From contig JAMKCF010000022.1 of NCBI GenBank assembly GCA_023634235.1, forward strand, positions 1,488,001-1,552,000: a DNA stretch of 64,000 nucleotides, written 5' to 3'. Positions 58,123 to 64,000 of this stretch are shown piece after piece. A program made the translations under genes and the position numbers. How positions within the stretch are numbered: the stretch's first letter is position 1; every line of letters starts with the position of its first letter. This stretch comes from Pisaster brevispinus (lineage: Eukaryota; Echinodermata; Asteroidea; Forcipulatida; Asteriidae). The notes below the pieces were generated by a model that was not told the origin of the DNA, searched no databases, and saw only the letters and a program-made list of their open reading frames with translations.

Positions 58123-58944
58123 ATCTTTGAAATCAACAAATGTCCCATTAAGAGTAATTCCAATCTGCAGTTTTTTGTCTCCTCCGGCCAGTGTTGAGCT
58201 AAAAAGCTAAAAGCAGAATTGATACATGAGTTGAGTAACGCTGACATTGGCTGTTCCCAAAATCTGACTGCAACTGTGCAACGCAGTTAATGGGCTTGCT
58301 TTAAGTGTTGAAGTTTCATATTGGATGCAGTGGCTTGCTTTGTAGACCCTGTTTACTCTGTCTGACATATCATTAAATATCACTTTACGCTAATTGCAAA
58401 TATTGCCTGATAAAAACAAACTGATGAGTTTGTACAAGCAGTTTTCATCAGCTGAAGTTTCAGCTGAATACAGTCGGCTGTGTAGACCCCTGTTATTGGC
58501 TGTCACATCATTTAAAAAACAATTAACATTCAATATCAACAAACATTTTCTGATAACTCAAGCTCTTTACTTTCTAAAGTAAGATGTTACAATTTCATCA
58601 GCTGAAGTTTTAGATTAATGAAGTTGGCTTTGTGTACCCCATTATTGCCTGAAAGGTAACTGAAAAGAAACCTTGAATAATTTGCCCCAAAAATCAGTGA
58701 TCATACTAATTATCAAATAGGCCTGTTTGACATAATGGTTCATGCCAATCTTCATAAAGACGTTTGATTTCGAAGAGGGACAGTCTGTTGGTCTATGCTT
58801 AAAACATTAATTGACAGCAGAAATTGATTTAGGTACAGTGCAGTCTAGCAGACATCGACTGGTATCTCTGACTAGATTAAACCTGATTTCTTTGCAGTAC
58901 AGTATTTTGATGTAAATCACAATCAGTAAACGTACCATGCATTC

Positions 58945-59450
58945 TTTAGCCGATTGCAGCCTAACTTGGTCTAGTGCTTCATTAGCTTGAGAGCTACCTA
59001 AGGGTTGTAAACAAAGATTTTGGCCAGAGGTCACGTAGTGGTCAGCAGAGGTCATTTAATGAATATTTACAAAAACCTTTTTCCCCACATTCGTTAGCCG
59101 ATTGCAGCACTTAGTCCAATGCTCATTAGCCTGAGCAATGATGTTGGCCTGTGGTGACCTATTGGTCAGCAGTGGTCATTTTATTTTTAAAACAAAACAT
59201 GTTTTAATTTTTACATTTTGAATAGATTTTATTCATCTCAGGATGTTTATAACATTTGGTTTATTGCAGCCTAACTTCGACCAATGCTTCATTGGACCGA
59301 GAAAAGAGTTTTTCCAGTGGTCACCTGTTGGTCAGCAGGGGTCATTTTACATAATTAAAAAAACACCTTTTCACATTTTAAATGTATTTTATTTAAGGAT
59401 GTCTATAAAATTTGGCCAATGGTCATCTAGTGGTCAGTAGTGGTCATTTA
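58945..59450. repeat. GGTCA-rich degenerate tandem repeat, unit 5
   Basis: Four blocks as in unit 4. Upstream, about 22 bp of the TTGTGTGGCTTGCCAGTC region seen in unit 4 is missing. Confidence 0.6.
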
Positions 59451-59485
59451 ACAGAAATTTACAGAATTATTCTCCTCTGCTACCT

Positions 59486-60053
59486 ACTCTACTCTACTCT
59501 ACTCTACTCTATCTTGTAGCTGTTAGGCCGTAGGGGCAAAGAGATGGCAGTCACAACACACTTCCTCCACAACTCTCGATCTTCAGCAGTCCTCAACAAT
59601 TGCTCCCAGTTCAGTCCCATCCATTCCTTCACATTGTCTACCCATGTCTTAGGTGGTCACCCTCTTTTTCTGGTTCCCCTTGTTGACCCCTCCAGTATGA
59701 TGTTAGCCAAGCTACCTTTCCACCTTATGACATGACCAAACCACCGGAGTTTCCATCTTTTAACAATGGACAGAAGCCTCTCCTGCTTTCCAATGTGATG
59801 CTCCATGAGCTTTCGAACTGCTTTATTGGTGGTATAATATAAAGGACTTTCTTATCATTCCTGTATTTCTCACAGAGGACACAAAGGTTGAAATTTTGCT
59901 CTGTTGTACTGCGTCTTCTTCGGAAGCCAGCCTGCTCCTCGGCAATGATCTTCTCTGCCTGTTGGCGTAGTCTGTTCAGAATGATATGTAGCTCAGGATT
60001 TTACTTGGGTGACTGATAAGACTGATTGTGCAGTAGTTGTTACACAACTTCAA
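59486..60053 (-). mobile_element. non-LTR retrotransposon remnant, core-deleted, unit 5
   Basis: Same deletion joint as units 2 and 4, with a short (CTCTA)n tail as in units 2 and 3. Confidence 0.85.
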
Positions 60054-61756
60054 CTTTTACATTCTGTAGTTGTACCATAGGTCACTTTGACAGTCAGCTA
60101 ATAGACTCTGCAAGTCTTGCGTGCATTGAAAATGTGAAAATATTTGATACTCTCTTGCCAAAATATTAGGGTATAGAAGCTTCAGGGCTCTTCACAGCAG
60201 AGCTGTGTATTGAGAAAGTTGCGGTTAGAAACCTATTATTTTGGTAAAACAATTCTGCATGTGCACACACAGGGTGCTGAGCCATTTGCGAGTTAGATTT
60301 GAATAGTAGTCACAAGGAACTGCTCAAATTTGGATGCCTCAGAACTGTTGCTTGATATCTCACATGGTTTGGGGCAAGCTTTTGCGTAAAGGACAGTGAA
60401 CACGAGCACACACTTCTGAATGAATGTGTATGGCACAATGGTACCAGGCTTTGCCCATCAGGAGGTTGCTGTACACAAGTTTGCCCCAAACTATGTATTA
60501 TCTTTAGTCTGCATGCAATTTGAGTTTTCAGCTGTGACTAATCAAGTCATTGTATCAGACATTGTTCAAAATCTACCTCACAAATGGCTGATATTGGAAT
60601 ACACCATTTTACTACATCTGAATAATATTGCACATAGCAACTACATGTACTCTCAAATTAGGACCCCAAATCCTGCCACAAAATGTCCTTAGGAAAGGGT
60701 CATATACACTGAATGTGGAAATGCAATTAGATACAATAATTACCATCCCACAAAATAAGAAGAAGATAAATGTGAAAATGCTACCAACTAACTTCATGAA
60801 CCACCTTTTTATAAATGAGTATAAACCCTAATAAAAACGTCCACCTAACCTAGAGATTAGTTGAATGATGAAGAGATTTTTGTGCATTATTGAAATTCTA
60901 ATACATGTACATTGGTTAATTAAATTAAACAACATGTAGGTGTGATACATTGCAGTTGTGCTAAAATATGCAACAGCTAATCTCACTCAAAGACTATGAA
61001 TGATGACAAGTTAATAAAATGTAGGAGTTGGGAATATACACACAGAAATAAAACTGTATACAATGGAAATGAGTCTAAGGTGTAATAACAACATGTAATA
61101 ATAAAGGGCACACCCAGTCTGCTTCATGAAAAACAATAACTTTACAATTGCTTATAAAGCTGTGTCAGTTAAATGTTGCACTAAGTGAATTTTTGGCCAC
61201 AGACCCCTGATGGGGGGCTAATGTGAGCCTGCAGTGTCATTGGTCACCACTGATTAACCCCCCCTCCCCCCTACATATACACACTGGTACCACAGACTGC
61301 CACACACATGTATTCTCAAAAATGCATCCTTGTTGAGCATTCTTTTGTTCTTTCCTTCGTCCCTGCACTTGACAGTTTCCCATAGACTTTCTAGACAAAT
61401 TTCCTTGTGGAGCACCCCGGTCTTTAGAATTTCCATGTGGAGACCTTTTGTTTTCCCTTTTTTGTTTTGCCCTTTTTGTTTTGCCCTTGGTCTCCATAAG
61501 GTACCGAAAATGAGCACAGTACGACAGGTTTCATCTGTTTGCACATCAGGAAACCACATGTCGTGTGTACTGTGGACTTAGTCTTCACAGTCTCCTGTGG
61601 GATTTTGTGGCAAGGGGCCATTTACACTGGTACCAGAGTCTGCCACAAAGTACCATACCTTCCAGGCTAGCATTGGGTGCATGGGTTTCTTCTGCTTGCA
61701 CAGCTGAGGTTATCAAGAAATCCAATGCCTTTTTGAAATATGGTGGGCACTATAGA

Positions 61757-61914
61757 GCAAGTTCAGGTGGGCGACTAGAGTGACTAGACTTACCAGAAAC
61801 CATAGAGCACAGGGAGATTGATTAGATCGACCATGCACTAGAGCATGGTCGATCTAGTCAATTCGAGAGCTACGTCACACAGCCTAGTCACTCTAGTCGC
61901 CCACCCGAACTTGC
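61757..61914. repeat. 158-bp fold-back element, unit 6
   Basis: All arm pairs are intact; it reads like the unit 3 copy. Confidence 0.85.
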
Positions 61915-62270
61915 CCTAAGCAGCGCACTGTTTGGTTTGGGTGTATACAGACAAATTTACCCAAACCTAACAGTGTCATAGTATTGTGTCCGCCATATCT
62001 CAAAATGGCTTATGGCTTGTGTACTGTGGACTTCCCCTCCACAAGTCTCCTGTGGCATTTTGTGACACGAGCCAGTTTTCTGGGAAAATTCATGTATAAA
62101 TGTATGCATAACTTGCTCTTCTTGTCTTAGTTCTTATTTAGGTATACATGTACCTTAATATCTAGCATTCATGCATACAGTGCAGATGAAATTTGTTCAT
62201 CCAATTTAATAACATAAATTTCAAAAAAATTGTGGAGGTATCTTAAACAGAAAAAGTTTATTTAAATGTA

Positions 62271-62657
<387 letters not shown>

Positions 62658-62935
62658 AATAAACCACAAGGGAGACTGACTTGATATTTAATATTAAAAA
62701 GTCGCATCCCCTTAAGGTGATCCCCTGCCTGCCGGTTCCCAGGTTGTATCGTAAAACTTGGGTGTGATCCCTGGCTATACGGCAGCTAACGGTTGGATAG
62801 CTTCTGACTGGCGCCCATGAACAAAGATATTGACTTATAGGGTGACCGCCATCATAGGGCCGGCTAGTTAGCTCAGCTTGTAGAGAACCGGTACGTTAAT
62901 CCGGAGGTTTATTTTCCTTGTTCAAACCCAAAATT
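62658..62935. repeat. tRNA-related SINE-like repeat, unit 6
   Basis: GGTGATCCCC version, as in units 2 and 3. Confidence 0.8.
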
Positions 62936-63052
62936 ATAATATATTTGTTTCATTACATTTCCAACAGCACAATTAACACCAATAACAGGATGGTGATGAG
63001 GAAACTTGAAGAAATGTTCAGTTTTACATGTGTTAAGAAAACCCCAATTGCG

Positions 63053-63608
63053 GAAAACTCATGCAATCAGGTAGGGACTGAAAACACAGTTTACTTGCAA
63101 GACGCCGGTCTGATCAAACGGGTATGATTGGTGAAAACTCCTGCAATCAGGTAGGGACTGAAAACACAGTTCGCGTGCAAGACTCCGGTCTGATCAAACG
63201 GGTATGATTGGTGAAAACTCATGCAATCAGGTAGGGACTGAAAACACAGTTCACTTGCAAGACTCCGGTCTGATCAAACGGGTATGATTGGTGAAAACTC
63301 CTGCAATCAGGTAGGGACTGAAAACACAGTTCGCGTGCAAGACTCCGGTCTGATCAAACGGGTATGATTGGTGAAAACTCATGCAATCAGGTAGGGACTG
63401 AAAACACAGTTCACTTGCAAGACTCCGGTCTGATCAAACGGGTATGATTGGTGAAAACTCATGCAATCAGGTAGGGACTGAAAACACAGTTCACTTGCAA
63501 GACTCCGGTCTGATCAAACGGGTATGATTGGTGAAAACTCATGCAATCAGGTAGGGACTGAAAACACAGTTCGTGTGCAAGACTCCGGTCTGATCAAACG
63601 GGTATGAT
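63053..63608 (+). repeat. 80-bp minisatellite, 7 copies, unit 6
   Basis: Alternating variants and GGGTATGATCCAAGC end as in units 1 and 2. Confidence 0.95.
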
Positions 63609-63616
63609 CCAAGCAT

Positions 63617-64000
63617 CTAGTTTGTCTTGATACACGGAATGTGTCGCTTAAAATATTGGTACCATGATGTCAGCAGAGTGTGGGCAGTTTGGCGAAATCC
63701 GGCATTCCTCAGGTAGTAGATCAATATGTTCAACCAACTGTTTGTTAGAGAAGGTAACACCGACAGAAAGAAAACCATGATTTTTGAATCGGGGTAAGTG
63801 CGTGGATCGACAAAAGATAAGATCAAAGCTGGCAAGCTGGCAAAACAGGCAGTGGAAACTATGAGAAGCATTGTGTGCACTGCTTTGTGGTTTGGTCTTG
63901 GTGCCTCCAGCTGATTTCCAGCAAGTGCAAGTTGATTGTTCACAGCATTAATTTGTCGAGCATGATGGCGTGAGATCATGAAGAGTCTGGTGTATGTTAT
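63617..64000 (-). CDS. orphan rhodopsin-class GPCR, copy 6 (5' part beyond the window)
   Basis: Only the last about 127 codons are inside the window, from the TM5/intracellular loop 3 boundary (ITYTRLFMISRHH) to the stop. The visible part equals copies 1 and 2 in the diagnostic places: LILSFVDPRTYPDSKIMVFF, and GTCGCTTAAAATATTGG near the stop. Lys stands before AVHTML (NHKAVH) as in copies 1, 3, 4 and 5. The frame is open to the window edge. Whether the N-terminal half is intact cannot be seen. Confidence 0.85.
   Translation of the reverse strand: MTYTRLFMISRHHARQINAVNNQLALAGNQLEAPRPNHKAVHTMLLIVSTACFASLPALILSFVDPRTYPDSKIMVFFLSVLPSLTNSWLNILIYYLRNAGFRQTAHTLLTSWYQYFKRHIPCIKTN

Larger units (their letters stand above)
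53848..60061. repeat. tandem unit 5 (6.21 kb), shortest complete unit
   Basis: It has a short (TTTA)n microsatellite, four 80-bp repeats, a GPCR with a 24-nt deletion and a core-deleted retroelement. It also carries a small inverted duplication at 54877-54916. Confidence 0.92.

Overview
This is eukaryotic, AT-rich, intron- and repeat-dense DNA, most likely from an echinoderm and probably a sea star. Three things point there. First, it carries tRNA-derived SINEs and a short inverted-terminal-repeat family (ends like CCCAATTTCATAAAGCTG) that I associate with echinoderm genomes. Second, it carries a deuterostome-type SEC14-like gene. Third, it carries a local expansion of intronless rhodopsin-class GPCRs, as known for echinoderm candidate chemoreceptors. 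The assignment is from memory of such repeats, not from a search.

Region 1 (1-6.6 kb) is the 3' end of a SEC14L1/5-like gene on the + strand. Three exons encode most of the C-terminal GOLD-type region, with consistent splice phases and the stop at 6597. Its introns are filled with mobile DNA. These are a MITE with 66-bp terminal repeats inside a 31-bp minisatellite, a 5'-truncated Penelope-like retroelement (reverse transcriptase plus GIY-YIG endonuclease, - strand), a nearly perfect 275-bp-arm palindrome carrying a tRNA-like gene in each arm, and a tRNA-Leu-derived SINE.

Region 2 (6.6-24.8 kb) has no protein-coding gene that I can support. It holds several dispersed repeats: MITEs, two SINE families, tandem duplications and a 40-bp perfect palindrome. 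It also holds a 1.44-kb hAT-like element with an exact 8-bp target-site duplication and GGTCTCG-rich ends, which carries a second fold-back element inside it.

Region 3 (24,838 to the window end) is a head-to-tail array of six segmental units of 6.2-7.6 kb; the sixth runs off the window. The order inside a unit, by increasing coordinate, is: unique-looking left half with a 158-bp fold-back; tetranucleotide microsatellite; tRNA-related SINE-like repeat; 80-bp minisatellite; single-exon GPCR gene on the - strand; short + strand open frame ending in an acidic tyrosine-containing tail; GGTCA-rich degenerate tandem repeat; (CTCTA)n; remnant of a non-LTR retrotransposon. Copy 1 of the GPCR is a frameshifted pseudogene. 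Copies 2-4 are full length (321 codons), copy 5 has an in-frame 24-nt deletion, and copy 6 is cut by the window edge.

The units are mosaics. Diagnostic variants in the left half, minisatellite, GPCR and retroelement remnant do not give one branching order, which suggests unequal crossover or gene conversion. One switch of type falls inside the 80-bp minisatellite of unit 3. Units also differ in microsatellite motif, for example about 87 TTTC repeats in unit 2 and about 197 ATTC repeats in unit 4.
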